NCBI GenBank assembly: GCA_021209875.1
Contig: JAGYVD010000003.1
Span: 310,001-374,000 of the forward strand
Reading direction: 5' to 3'
DNA length: 64,000 nt
Source: Rosellinia necatrix
Taxonomy: Eukaryota > Ascomycota > Sordariomycetes > Xylariales > Xylariaceae
Part shown: positions 1 through 11,628 of the stretch, piece after piece
Layout of the letters: each line of letters begins with the position of its first letter
How positions within the stretch are numbered: position 1 is the stretch's first letter
Notes under the pieces: generated by a model
Databases searched by the model: none
Told to the model about the DNA's origin: nothing
Seen by the model: only the letters and a program-made list of their open reading frames with translations
Made by a program: the position numbers and the translations under genes

Positions 1-443
1 ATTATTAGCGCGGCAGCCCCCTGGTTGTTCCTCTTGCTTACCTATCGGATACTTGAGGTGGGTATTGGATCTGTGCACTAGTCTACATACGTCGGTATGA
101 TTGGCGTGACGCACAACCCGTATTTGGCATAGTGTATGTAGCTATTGTATGCTGTACCTGTCGCGTCACCTTGAGCATCGGGAATAGCTATTTTGAGCTT
201 CCCCGCAGAAAGAGAGAGGGAGGGAGTGAGAGTGGGATGAAACGGTCGGAGCATCTTTTACTCTGTCCTTCGTCGTCGCCGCTAGACAAGAGCGCCTTGA
301 CAACCTAACAATCAATCGCATTGAATTACCCCATACCCCAACTGGCCGTGGTATTCTTACCTAGGTACATTGATATAAATTATTTACTTGTGCATATGCG
401 TTGACCATCTAGAGGTATACACTGAGATCTTCCTATTTTCTGC

Positions 444-507
444 TTCCCCGGCTTCCCAGCTTCCCAGCTTCCCTGCTTCCCTGCTTCCTTGCTTCCTTGC
501 TTCTTCC
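444..507 (+). repeat. Pyrimidine-rich tandem tract upstream of ERG8
   Basis: Tandem copies of an 8-9 base motif of the form CTTCCCAG or CTTCCTTG run for about 64 bases and end about 160 bases before the ERG8 start codon. CT-rich tracts are common in promoters and 5' leaders of expressed filamentous-fungal genes, so a promoter or leader role is plausible but inferred. Confidence 0.6.
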
Positions 508-665
508 AAGTCGGTGCCCCCTGTCGATCATATCTATCTGAACGAACGGCTGGTCGCATCCAGCCCGCCTGTCATATCGGCTTCGCTCTCCGTTCCTTGT
601 CCAGTTCCGTCCCGTGCGGTCCGACCCGGGTCGCGTGCACGCAACCCACCGAGCATTGCGATACA

Positions 666-2202
666 ATGCCGGACAAGGCCCCTACCGCCATCTCCGCACC
701 GGGCAAGGTGTTCTTGGCAGGCGGATACCTCGTCCTCGACCGAGAGTACACTGCCCTTGTCTTTGGTCTGAGCGCCCGCATCAACGTTGTCGCCCGGGAG
801 ATCAAGACGAGCCCGGGTGTCCAGCTGAGCGAGATCGTAGTGGACAGCCCTCAGTTCCTGGAGGCCCAATGGCGCTATGGTTACCACCTTGCCCCTGAAG
901 ATGGTGGCATTAAGGTGACACAGTTGCATAGGTTAGTTTGATCATCCCATCTCACACGGCCGGCCGGCCGGCCCCGACTGCTCGGATCCGGTTCAGCGGA
1001 CACATTTACCCTGCCGAGGGTGCAATTGACCAAGTTCTCCTACTCATCAATTGTTCCCGGCAGTTGGCTGCCCCCTACCCTCACACAAACTCATACGGAC
1101 ACCGTGAGGCTCAACATATTAACACGATAATAGTGGCGAGAAAGTCGACTCTAATCCTTTTGTTGAAGTCACATTGTGTTATGCGCTCAGCTACATCGCC
1201 AACACGGCATTCCGTAGTTCACCACAGACCTTCGACCCGGCCCAATTCACTATTCTTGCAGACAATGATTATTACTCCCAGCCTCACTCTATGACCGGCA
1301 CGGACAAGAACCCCACTCGCTTCGCCAAATTCCCCACCACATTGAAGGGTGCCAACAAGACCGGGCTTGGCTCATCCGCCGCTCTTGTCACCGCCCTCAC
1401 GGCCGCCCTGCTGACCTATTATATGCCCCAGGCCGACTTCGACATCACCACCACAGAAGGCAAACGGATACTGCACAACCTTGCCCAGGCGGCCCACTGT
1501 GCGGCCCAAGGGAAGGTCGGCTCGGGCTTCGACATTGCTGCCGCTGTCTACGGTAGCTGCCTGTACCGGCGGTTTTCTCCGTCCGTTCTGAAGGCCATTC
1601 CCGAGGCCAACGCACCAACGTTCGGACCCGCACTCACCAAGCTCATCAACGGGTCATCATGGGACGTCGAGGTCGTCAAGGAGGGTGTCAGCGTGCCCCC
1701 AGGAACAGTCCTGCGCATGTGCGACGTGGATTGCGGCAGCCAGACCGTCGGTATGGTAAAGAAGGTCCTGGCATGGCGCACAGCCAACCCCGACGTCTCG
1801 AAGAAGCTGTGCGATGAACTCCAGTCGCGCAATGTCAAACTCGGCAGCATCCTCAGCGAGGGCAAGCTCGACGAGATCAGACCCGCCGTCGCGGGCATCC
1901 GCGAGCTCCTCCGCTCCCTGGGCACCCAGAGCGATGTCCCCATCGAGCCCGAGAGCCAGACGGCCCTCCTGGACGCCTTGATGGGCATCGAGGGCGTCTA
2001 CAACGGCGTCGTTCCCGGGGCCGGAGGCTACGACGCGGTCGCGTTGCTGATGAAGGACGATGAGGCGACCGAAAAGCGCGTCAAGGACTTCGTCGCCAAC
2101 TGGAGTAAGGAGAAGGGCGGACAGGTCAGGCTCTTGGGTGTCAAGGGCGAAATGGAGGGCGCCAGGAGAGAGGACACGAAGGAATACGACGGGTGGGTTT
2201 AG
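666..2202 (+). CDS. ERG8: Phosphomevalonate kinase
   Basis: GHMP-family kinase that phosphorylates mevalonate 5-phosphate to mevalonate 5-diphosphate in the isoprenoid/ergosterol pathway. The model has two exons, 666-931 and 1134-2202, with an intron at 932-1133 (GTTAGT donor, TAG acceptor). Splicing restores the conserved run SGEKVDSNPFVEVTLCYALS and gives 444 residues. The N-terminus carries the family start ISAPGKVFLAGGYLVL. The GHMP ATP-binding loop GLGSSAA lies near residues 166-172, followed by GSGFDIAAAVYGS. The C-terminus has the GVVPGAGGYDA motif. The length is close to that of other fungal phosphomevalonate kinases. The ATG at 666 was chosen because it places the APGKVFL motif at the expected distance from the N-terminus. 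The gene appears intact and single-copy housekeeping. Confidence 0.95.
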
Positions 2203-4827
2203 TGGTCCGAAAGTGATCTGGTAGACATATGTTATTATCTATGAAGGTAGTGCCGTGTGTTTGTTATGTTGCTGAACAGTTGGAAACCCCAATCTAGAAT
2301 TCATTTAAGATTATCCTTGAAAAAAAAAAAACCCTCGTTCTGTGTAGCATTACTGTGCCCTTGGGCCCTAGGTTGCCGACACATCGATGGGCAAGCGAAT
2401 ATGAATATAGTTACCGTACGACGCGATAGGTATAGTAAGATGTGAAGATAAAACGGAACACTTCCGCCTTTTTGGTATATTGGTATATGTGCAAACAACT
2501 CCATGACAGATAATTTAAGGAGCTACATAACGTCTACTGATGCTTTTGACTGTGGCAATTAGTTTCGGTTAAGCTTAGATGGAAATAATTGAAGTATAGG
2601 ATAGTGGACCGACTAGATACTATCAAGTTGATGCTGGAGATTGAACATTTGATGTGGTTTTGCAACGTAGATAAGAAGAGTAATTAGTGAATGAAGTTGC
2701 CAGGGTGGGTACCTCCTAAGGTGGTAATGGTAACATGATCTAGGTGCCTTATGTACCTACCCACTTCGAAGTGCCCGGGACCAAGTAGGTAACTAACAAA
2801 GACGTAGCGTGAGTGGCTAGGGGTTGCGGTTATGGCAAATAATCGGTACAGTAGCTGACGCCTTCCGTAGGTAATGGCCGCCACCTGATATACCTACTTT
2901 ACCGCTACCGCCTTCCAAGCAGTCTTCGTTGGATTGTCTGTCTAGTTCTCTGGTTAAGGTGGTGTTCTGATATATCCAGTGCCTCTTCTCCGTCTCGAAA
3001 GTAAGCGGGTTCGAGTGGAGGGGTTGGTGGCGGGTCTGCGACTTTTTTTTTCTTTTCCATATTTTATGCCTTTCTCCCCTTCTCACTGGCTTGGTATGTC
3101 AATACCTAAACACATCGATGACTTTCATTTTATTCCAAGCTAAGGCGACTTCATGTCCTCCAAATTAACCGGCTACTTGGTTCATGCCGTGTGTTGACTT
3201 GTCTTCACCTGTCTCTTATTCCCGTCACCACTAAGGATTATTGACAAATGCTCTACCTATTATTTTTCTATACAGTATCCTCATATAGACAAAAGCGTTG
3301 TTTTTAACATTACGGTGTTTGAATGTAGTTCTATCGGCAACTCAAATAAAATTCGCAGAGTTATAGAACCCCTTGCCGTTAGACTAAAGTTACCTAGAAA
3401 CCCCCTATCTTCCCCCTATTCTTACCAACAGTTGCAAACGTCCCATGATTTCTGAGGTAAAAACCGCAAAACATTTAAAATAGCATTAAATTCAACTAGG
3501 ATGACTAAGTTATCTCGTTTTTATCGTTGGCTTTGTAATGGTGTCTTGGTCCGACTCATCCCCTGCGTGCGTCTATACCAATCAGTAAAGGGGGAAGTAA
3601 GTCAATAGTTCACCGGATATCCAACGCTGGACATCGTCCATGTATACATCAACGTGGATACAGCCGGGCTTTCTCTCGTTACTACTTCTTCCTGCCGACT
3701 ATCTACACTGACCCCTTTCCTACCATAACCCCCAAAATATCGTTCAGGATGTCTCCTCCCAACAATTGTGCGCCCCCGACTCACCCGAACCCTCCACCAC
3801 GAAGGCGCCATGACTACTAATGTAGCGCTGGGTCGAGCGGGGCCCGACCTCTCTCGACACGACCCTTCTCCACTCTCTTCCCTGTCCTCCCCCGGCGTAG
3901 ATGACGGACGTAGAGGCACCTGTAAAACGCGGACATACGGCGGCGGCGGCCCGCTTCGCTTCGACGTGGCGCGCGCCGGGTGTCGTCGTTGCCATCGCCA
4001 GGGGCCTCATGCGCGCTAGGAAGCCCGGCGGCGCATTCCGCCGCACGAGGACGAGGAAGGGGGGGGGGAGGTGGAGGAGGGATGAGAGGGGTGTGGTGCG
4101 ATGATGACTATGACGATGGGGATGACGGCGATGGCGATGGCGATGGTCATGGTGGTGATAATTATCATGATGGCGACGACGACGACGACGACGACGACGA
4201 TGATAATTGTGGTTACGACGACGGTTAGTATCTCGTCTTCTGGAGGGACCTCCACACCCGCTTCAAGGCCACCTGGGTTTTCGACTTCATGTCCGGCAAT
4301 ATCGTTAGCCGTTGCATCAGCTTTAGCCGGAGCGGCCGGCGCGCGCCGTGGACTACTGGTTCTGCCTCGCCCGCAGGCACATGGGCGCTTGGCCTCCTTG
4401 GCCCCCTGGAACACCCCTTAGACCGGTAATTTTTTCCCATCGAGTCTTTTCGGGCCTAGTAGTTTTCGTATTTTACGGCACATTCCTTAGTTGGTAATAT
4501 GTCGGGGAGAAGTGAAGGCGACGGCGAGATGCAGAGGTTGGTGCTTGGTAGTCGCCTCGATTGCGACGGTCGGCGGGATACATTAGTGTAATAGCCCACC
4601 CCTTATCAATCTGGGTCTTTTTGGGATCATATCATACCTGCTGTCGATGTTCTCGGCGCCCTCATGTCATGGGCATCGTCGACCTCTTGAGTCTTAGAAG
4701 CCACCCAAGAGACTTCATTCGTAATGCCCACGTCTCGTCACCGGAGTCTGACGGTGCAAACTTGCCTTTCAGGGCGATATATCTGTCGGAAACCGACCCG
4801 AACGGGCCCTCGCCCACCAGAGTACAT
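2203..4827. other. Long intergenic stretch, no gene recognised
   Basis: From 2203 to about 3750 the DNA is moderately AT-rich with A/T homopolymers, and the short open frames show no family resemblance. From 3750 to 4440 it becomes GC-rich and low in complexity, including a GAY-type triplet repeat described separately. I cannot support a coding gene here. Confidence 0.5.
4101..4205 (+). repeat. GAT/GAC/GGC triplet repeat (imperfect microsatellite)
   Basis: About 105 bases of imperfect GAY and GGY triplets end in an uninterrupted run of GAC repeats at roughly 4174-4200. The plus frame would read as mostly Asp and Gly, and the minus frame as Val and Ile. There is no flanking conserved protein sequence, so I treat it as non-coding simple sequence. 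Confidence 0.75.
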
Positions 4828-6020
4828 TTAGCCTCGAGCACCCCGACGCAGTCGATACCGACCGTCCTGGCAGCCCGGCTGATGTCCTAAACCTTCCCAT
4901 CCAGGGAAGCCCACGACCACGAGGGCGGGCGATAGCGGCCGGGCTTCGTCTGGAGATTCCGTCGTCGCCCACGTCAACGCATCTGGCAGCTGCGACTCCC
5001 ATATCCCGGCGAGGTACTTTGCCCCGTTGCGCGGGGAGGCGAACCGCCTCGCGAGCCCGGCCAGGGCGACCAGCTTGTTGGACGGGACGGCGAGGCCCCC
5101 TGGCGGCGGTAGTTCTCGACCACGAGCGTCCAGGCGATGCCGAGGTCCCTCGCGAACCGGCTCTTCAGGCTGAGTCCCGCGCCGTCGCCACTCCCACACG
5201 GGCTCCGCGGCGACACGGTGTAGTGGACGACGATGCGCGCAGCCGGTACGTTTCCCGCGGGCGACGGGCTCCCCGTGGCGGCGATGACGAAGGCATGTGT
5301 TCCCCGTGGATGAGGTGCATGCGGCGCGGCTCGGACGCCCAGTCGCGCGTGTCTCCCGTTGGACGATGCACGGGGCGTCGATCTCTGTGGCAGATGATGT
5401 GCGTGTTAACACGCGCGCGCGCGCGCGTGATGTGACGCCCGCCGCCAGTCGTGGTGGCACCGTCGTGGTGGCCCCGTCGCACGTACCTGGAGATATCGGC
5501 AGCTTGCCTTGCGCGTGATCGTCACGGCGTCGTGAAGCGTTGGCGGGAGTGGCTCGGCGCGTATACCCTTCAGGTGCTCGGCGTAAGTCTCAGCTGTCGT
5601 TGTGAAGTGCAGAGCTGGATCGCGGTCCCAGCAGTAGCTCAGGGCGTAATACTTGATCACTTCGCTCCGATGAAGCCACCACTCGACTAGTTTAAGACTC
5701 GCATCCTTGTCGAGGAGACCGGTATCCACCAATCGTCTTGGGCCTTTGCTTGATGACTTTGTCGGAACTGAGAGGCTTCTGATATGCTTTATGCTTAGCT
5801 GAGCACTCTTCGATCTAGCTACGGACCTTGTCAAAGCACTGGGGGCTGTTGGAATGCTCGAACATGGGTGTCGCTGGCCTGATGCCAAGCCGAGCGAGGT
5901 CTTGTCTAGGGAGGGTGACAATCTCCATTGAGGGGGTCGCATCGTCGGGTCCTTCACAAGCTGCCCGCCATTGTCATCGTAATTGGCAGTCTTGAATACA
6001 TCTTGAGCTCGTCGATGCAA
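4828..6020 (-). pseudogene. Frameshifted HET-domain (heterokaryon incompatibility) gene
   Basis: HET-domain proteins act in fungal non-self recognition and cell death. Reading on the minus strand, the frame at about 5730-5510 contains YYALSYCWD and LPPTLHDAVTITR, which match the start of the HET domain. The following expected blocks appear in different frames: an IDAPCIVQ-like piece near 5370, DWASEPRRMHLIHGEH near 5320-5280, then RFARDLGIAWTLVVENYR near 5150-5100, and SNKLVALAGLARRF near 5080-5030 with AKYLAGIWES and DALTW downstream. These jump among all three frames without plausible introns. The most upstream frame has no ATG before an in-frame stop. An alternating CG tract (5411-5428) interrupts the middle of the domain. 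I read this as a decayed gene. Exact ends are uncertain. Confidence 0.8.
5411..5428. repeat. Alternating CG tract
   Basis: Eighteen bases of almost perfect alternating C and G lie inside the broken HET-domain gene, at the point where its reading frame is lost. Such alternating purine-pyrimidine runs are prone to slippage. Confidence 0.8.
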
Positions 6021-8694
6021 ACGGCATAGCTCATAGGAATGTGGCTAGACTAGCGCCGTGCCGTCCCCCTCATCGCCTTTACACGGGGCATGGTGGTTAC
6101 GAGGCGGAATGGCCAGAACATGAGCGCCATCGCAAACGGCGGAATCATTAACAACCAACGTGCTGCTTCGTACGGCGCGCAGAGAATCGAGCGCAAGAGA
6201 GACGGCATGGCGTATAGCCGCGAGCTTCATGAATATACTCTCCCACTCCCTATTGATACATGATCTTATGCTTATTTTAGTTCCTCGTGTGCCTTTTCGG
6301 CGGTTGTTTGCCAAGTTCACTTCATGCCCAAAGGTTAGGTTGGTATCCTATACTACGCTCCGCATGTCCTGCGGTTAACTGCTAGGAGGGTGAAATGCGC
6401 GCGTCATGTAAGGACGTAGGCACGAACAAGATGTAGGATTTCGTTTTTGCTGAAATGGGTGGCTGCGAAGATACCGAGTTTTGCTTTTTATAGGACTCTA
6501 CTGTGGAAACTACTGTGGAAATTATGACCAGTCACTTTTTGAAGCTGTTTTCTAAGCAATTTCACCACGTCCCATCCCCCTCCCTCTCCCCCGTGCCGTC
6601 TCAGTGCATCCTCCGATCTCGCGCGTGATGCTCTCCTGAGCCCATCCATAACGACAGCGACAGCGACAGCGACACATCGACCTCACAACACTCGCTTCAC
6701 GCCGTGCTAGCCCGCGACAAGACCTTATGGCCCCGACCGATCAAATGGACGAGAGCCCACCTATTGGCGTTGGGTGTTCGACACAGCCACCGTCGCAGGC
6801 GTTACGGTGATGAAGAGGAGAACAGCAGCGACTCCGAGCAGGAAGGCGACTGCGACAGGAACGACGGTGACGACGAGGAAACCCACGGTAGCCTGTCAAG
6901 CGCCGTTGTGATCGAATCCGTTCGTTCGAGCCCTTCATTACCGCCGTCTTTATGAACCGTGCCTAGTCGCCATTCCCGCCACCATGCCCGCCATCATGCC
7001 CGAACCGCACCGAAACCGAGGACAAGAATACGGAGAGCAATACAGACGCGAATCAACCCATCATGGTAGGAAGAACCGTATCCTAGGTTGAGCTAGGCCA
7101 ACCTATTCTTTCAGACCTGGCTTCTGTTCACAAGTCGCGACGAGAATAAATACATGCACGTCTATACCTCACACATCTCCCACGCCCTGCTCGACCGTTT
7201 CCGACACCCCAGCCAGCCCCGTCTACCGACCCCCTAATACGATTAGACCACCGCCGCATACCCTACGAGCCCCCAAACATATTCAGACAACGCCTTTTAG
7301 CTGCCGTCTCAATCACTACCATCGTCAAGATCACCGCAGCCCCTAGCGGAAAAAGGCCGCCGGCGCCCGACGGCTGCGCGGATACTGTCGAACGACTTCG
7401 TCTGTCAGACCACCCCCACCATCTCCTCTGCGGGTTAGACGTGAATCTTGAGCGTAATTCGTGCCCCCCGTGACCGGTTCCGCGCACGATATCCGAAGCA
7501 ACGGAGTGCGGAGTGGGAGCAGCCCCGCTGAGCATCAAGGCCCGACGCGCGCATTCTGCCCTCTGGGCGCTCCATCCGTTACAGCTGCAGGACATGCGGG
7601 GTGTAGGACGTGACGCGTGACGCATGACGCCGTGAGGTTGGCCAGATGGAGGATGCAGGCGCGAGGGTAGCGAAGGAAGAGTCACACCCGCGGTAAGTAC
7701 TGAGGTTCGTGCGCCCGATTGTTAGCCGGCGATACCTGTTGTCGGCCTGGCTAGCCGCTCTGCACTAATGTAATAGACAACGTCCTCCAGTAGGCGCTAT
7801 TGTCATCGACACGGCCGGGGAAGGGGATGTGCAAGGCTTACGAGTCCTCGATCCAACAAGTTCGTGCGTGCATGGGCTCTGGGCCTCTCCTCTCCCCTAG
7901 GGGAGAGGTTGCCGTAAGTATCGTCACTAACATTTTATTGACGCCGTTTTTAATCAATGCTGGGTATAGTATGGGGCTTTCAGATTATTTCAAAGGGATG
8001 ATTACACTATTTGTTGCACGATGTGATGCCTGTGGCCATGCCGGCTTGATACCTTCAAGCATTGGTAGTGCCTGGCGCCAAGTCTGACAATAAACTTGGC
8101 AATTGGAGTTGGTGAATCGTTGATCTATCTATTGGTGAGTTTCATAAGCTACTTGAGTCGGTAGAAGTACAGTGTAAACATCTGGGGTAGATCTGGGACG
8201 CTTTCCTTTTCTTGAAGTGTTTTTGAATGATAACTCTAAGAGCGACAATATATCGATGAATAGGTAGTCGAGGTCGGGATGAAATTGGGTAGGCTTCCTG
8301 TGGCGTTGGGCTTTTTGGGTTTCCGTGGCCCGCGGAGGCCATGTATGGGCTCTTGGCAAAGCCCAATGGGCACCCAGGCCCAATTTGGGCTTGGCATTTG
8401 GGTTGGGTGGGGTTGGGCTCGACAACTCTTCAAGATCGTTGATTTCCATAGAGCACTGATCTTCGCCCCAAGGGGAAATAAATATACTGCTACGCTGTTA
8501 CTCCGACGGGCCAGTCGATGGTCTATGCCATTTGTACAGACTGCGTAACGACTTCGTCAAATTGATGTTATATTACTCGCAGTGGTTCGATTCAGCTGCC
8601 TAGTCTCGAGACTAACTAGTAAGTCCGTCTCACGTCGTCCCGTTAATTCATCATTATCATCAGCTCCCTGCACATCTCCCTGGGAAATACTAAC
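6021..8694. other. Intergenic region before the HET-ankyrin gene
   Basis: I see no supportable gene. The region contains a short GACAGC repeat near 6653-6673, C-rich stretches at 6570-6600, and a TTGGGC/GCCCAA-rich block near 8306-8432. The open frames are short, start at non-ATG codons, and lack any family motif. The last 200 bases should contain the promoter of the HET-ankyrin gene. Confidence 0.45.
8306..8432. repeat. TTGGGC/GCCCAA-rich block
   Basis: At least six copies of TTGGGC or its complement GCCCAA occur within about 125 bases, in both orientations, so parts can pair with each other. The composition differs sharply from the flanking AT-rich DNA. Its origin is unknown. It could be a terminal fragment of a mobile element. 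Confidence 0.5.
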
Positions 8695-11628
8695 ATGGAA
8701 TACGCAGTGAGGTTAATCAACGTTGCCACGAAAACTCTCGAGGAGTTCCACGACCATACTCAACCAATCCCTGCGTACTCGATTCTATCCCATACCTGGG
8801 GGAATGAATCAGAAGAGATATCATTCCAAGAACTGGAAAAGGGACAGATCAAGCAGGGTATCGGGCAGTATAAGCTTGAGCGGTGCTGCTTTCAGGCAGC
8901 CCGTGATGGTCTCTCTTACGCCTGGATTGATACCTGCTGCATAGACAAAAAGAACCCGACTGAATTGGGCGAAGCGATTAACAGCATGTTCCGCTGGTAT
9001 AGGAATGCCAGGGTTTGTTACGCCTACCTTCAGGATGTCAAAGCCGGCGAAAAGCCCCAGAAACCGCAGTCAAGCTTTTGGAAGAGTCGATGGTTTTGCC
9101 GGGGCTGGACTCTGCAAGAACTTATCGCGCCCGAAACATTATACTTTTACGATACCAGTTGGAATCAGCTAGGATCGAAACGCAATCTTGCATCTACACT
9201 CGAGCGTATCACGAAGATTCCTCGAGGGTTCTTGTTAGGAACTTTTCCATTAAAGGATGCCAGTGTTGCACAGCGCATGTCCTGGGCGGCTAACCGTGCT
9301 ACGAAACGCAAAGAAGACCTGGCATATTGCTTGCTAGGAATCTTTGGGATTCATATGTCCATGTCATATGGGGAGGGTGACGGCGTCTTTATTCGCTTGC
9401 AGGAAGAGATTATAAAGCAGATAAATGATGATTCTATCTTGGCTTGGAATTTTGTCGGAGATGGTTCAACCACCGAATCCTCAACCATCGTCACGGGAGG
9501 TGCATTGGCCCCCAGCCCGTCGGAATTTTCCGAGAGTGGCCGTATCGTCGTCCCCAGCACCCCTAGTAGCTCTGTGCAGCCACTAAATACCCTTGGTGGC
9601 AGCTTACGGGCTGAGCGCCGCTTGCACACAGACTCCTCGGGACAGTGCTTTGTTATTCTTCAATGCCATACCAATGATCGACTAGATCAGGCCATTGGAA
9701 TCCCAGTGGCAGCTCGAACTGAAGGATACGATAATTATATAAGGCTACTAGGACGTTCTTCCATTTGGTTGCAACCAAGCGTCTCACAGGCCAACCTGCA
9801 GGACATCCGCATTCCAATCAGACACTCCAATGTTCAAGAGGAAACAAGCCAACGATTTGGTTTCTTCATTGATAATGGCTTGGGGGAAGACCTGCAATTA
9901 TCAGAGGTAATCCCTCAACGGAATTTGGTGAGAAACGACATCCTTATTACCAACGACGACACAAGGTCCGGCAGATTGCACCGTCTCTGGGTAATGTTTC
10001 GACAAGAACAGAAGGAATCTGACAATTTTGTGCTTGTCCTGGAACGTGACTGTCACGAACCACAGCCTCAGGCCTGGTATCACCTAGTGACGTGCGACAA
10101 AGCTATAACATTAGAGGAGATAAAGAATAATTTTGGAAAGGTTAGCACGAAAGATCGCAACAAGCATTCTGCTAGCAACGGCACAATTGAGTTACAAGTC
10201 ACGGTTTCATTAGAGAGACCTGGAAAGCAACCAATGTTTGTCGTGAAATTGCTTCCTGCGGAAGAGAGAGCCGACACCTACAACATCACGAACATGTTGC
10301 AGCAGCATAAACAAGAGACACAAGTCGCGAACGCGTTCCGCACATACTATCAAGTAGTTGATAAGGCCGAAAATTTACAGAAATCCGTCAAGGGTAAGGA
10401 ATTGGAGCTCGACCGAACATCGGGGCAACTTGCCGAAATTGAGGAACAAATGATAATACTCGCGAATGAGCGATCCAAGTTACGCAAAGTGGAGGAAGAT
10501 GCGACTGCCGATCTCGCGAAGCTCAGAGCTGAATCCAGCGAACTCGAGAGATCATCCGCCGCGTATCTAGACAGAGCAAAAACGCTACAACACCGCTTCG
10601 GCATTCAGCATGGACCTATGACAGTTTCAAAGAACGAATTTGAAGACTGGACCGACGAGGTAATGGAGGAGATGCTTGAAAAATTGAGCCCAGAATTGCA
10701 TGAACGTTACCTATCGATATCCGACCTGTCTCATAGGTTTTTACTACTTGCTGCTACAACTGGTCATGAACCACCATTCCAAGGACTTGCTGAGGGGAGA
10801 ATTCGCATCGACATTGCAGCTCGGGATGGCAGTAGCCTCATCCATCTCGCAGCAGGTGGTGGCCATAGGCGCATTGTTCAAACCCTGCTTATCTTAGGTG
10901 CCGATATTGAGACAATGAATAATGACGGCTGGTCACCGTTAATATTGTCGTGTCATTATGGACATACTAACGTGGCCAGACTATTACTGGACAGCGGAGC
11001 CAATATTGAGGCAACTAGTAATATCGGCTGGTCACCGTTAATGTATTCTTGTTGTTATGGACATACTAATATAGCCAGACTATTACTGGACAACGGGGCC
11101 AATATTGAGGGAACTAGTAATATCGGCTGGTCGCCGTTAATGTATTCTTGTTGTTATGGACATACTAATATAGCCAGACTGTTACTGGGCAACGGGGCCA
11201 ATATTGAAGGAACTGATATTGACGGCTGGTCACCGTTAATATTGTCGTGTCATTATGGACATACTAACGTGGCCAGACTATTACTGGACAGCGGAGCCAA
11301 TATTGAGGCAACTAGTAATATCAACTGGTCACCGTTAATGTATTCTTGTCGTTATGGACATACTGATATTGTCGGGCTGTTATTGGATAAAGGCGCTGTT
11401 ATGGATTATTATCCCCAAAGTCAAAGGAATCCGGGAAGGCAGGTTGCATTGATCCACGCGGCAGGCCGCGGTCATAAAGAAACCGTCCAGCTTCTTCTTT
11501 GCAGAGGTGCAAACAAGGATTTGACTGATGAAGGGGGCTCAACAGCGAAAGATTGGGCGACAAAGAAAGGTCATCGTCAAATCTCTGACGTTCTGGGTGC
11601 ATGGGGTACTAAAGGGGCCGAGAGTTAG
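8695..11628 (+). CDS. HET domain / coiled-coil / ankyrin-repeat protein
   Basis: A single-exon gene of 977 residues with a clear ATG at 8695. The N-terminus is a HET domain of the HET-E/HET-D type: YSILSHTWG at residues 28-36, YAWIDTCCIDK from residue 75, and a CRGWTLQELIAP block near residues 134-145. A central region of about residues 240-550 is unassigned. A heptad-rich stretch at about 556-640 should form a coiled coil. The C-terminus (about 700-970) is ankyrin repeats, five of which are nearly identical 33-residue units. Family knowledge: HET domains trigger cell death when a repeat-type sensor recognises non-self. Here the usual NACHT/NB-ARC module between effector and sensor is absent and a coiled coil takes its place. 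Likely cytosolic. The frame is fully open and there is no sign of RIP. Confidence 0.93.
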   Translation: MEYAVRLINVATKTLEEFHDHTQPIPAYSILSHTWGNESEEISFQELEKGQIKQGIGQYKLERCCFQAARDGLSYAWIDTCCIDKKNPTELGEAINSMFRWYRNARVCYAYLQDVKAGEKPQKPQSSFWKSRWFCRGWTLQELIAPETLYFYDTSWNQLGSKRNLASTLERITKIPRGFLLGTFPLKDASVAQRMSWAANRATKRKEDLAYCLLGIFGIHMSMSYGEGDGVFIRLQEEIIKQINDDSILAWNFVGDGSTTESSTIVTGGALAPSPSEFSESGRIVVPSTPSSSVQPLNTLGGSLRAERRLHTDSSGQCFVILQCHTNDRLDQAIGIPVAARTEGYDNYIRLLGRSSIWLQPSVSQANLQDIRIPIRHSNVQEETSQRFGFFIDNGLGEDLQLSEVIPQRNLVRNDILITNDDTRSGRLHRLWVMFRQEQKESDNFVLVLERDCHEPQPQAWYHLVTCDKAITLEEIKNNFGKVSTKDRNKHSASNGTIELQVTVSLERPGKQPMFVVKLLPAEERADTYNITNMLQQHKQETQVANAFRTYYQVVDKAENLQKSVKGKELELDRTSGQLAEIEEQMIILANERSKLRKVEEDATADLAKLRAESSELERSSAAYLDRAKTLQHRFGIQHGPMTVSKNEFEDWTDEVMEEMLEKLSPELHERYLSISDLSHRFLLLAATTGHEPPFQGLAEGRIRIDIAARDGSSLIHLAAGGGHRRIVQTLLILGADIETMNNDGWSPLILSCHYGHTNVARLLLDSGANIEATSNIGWSPLMYSCCYGHTNIARLLLDNGANIEGTSNIGWSPLMYSCCYGHTNIARLLLGNGANIEGTDIDGWSPLILSCHYGHTNVARLLLDSGANIEATSNINWSPLMYSCRYGHTDIVGLLLDKGAVMDYYPQSQRNPGRQVALIHAAGRGHKETVQLLLCRGANKDLTDEGGSTAKDWATKKGHRQISDVLGAWGTKGAES
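10924..11400 (+). repeat. Five near-identical 99-bp ankyrin units
   Basis: Units begin at 10927, 11026, 11125, 11224 and 11323, each exactly 99 bases (33 residues). The 102 bases at 10924-11025 are identical to 11221-11322. Units 2 and 3 differ from each other at only a few positions. The flanking ankyrin repeats on both sides are much more diverged, which indicates recent internal duplication or gene conversion. Confidence 0.95.

Noticed and set aside
3980..4228. Asp/Gly-rich plus frame
   Set aside because: It is simple triplet repeat DNA without any conserved flanking sequence.
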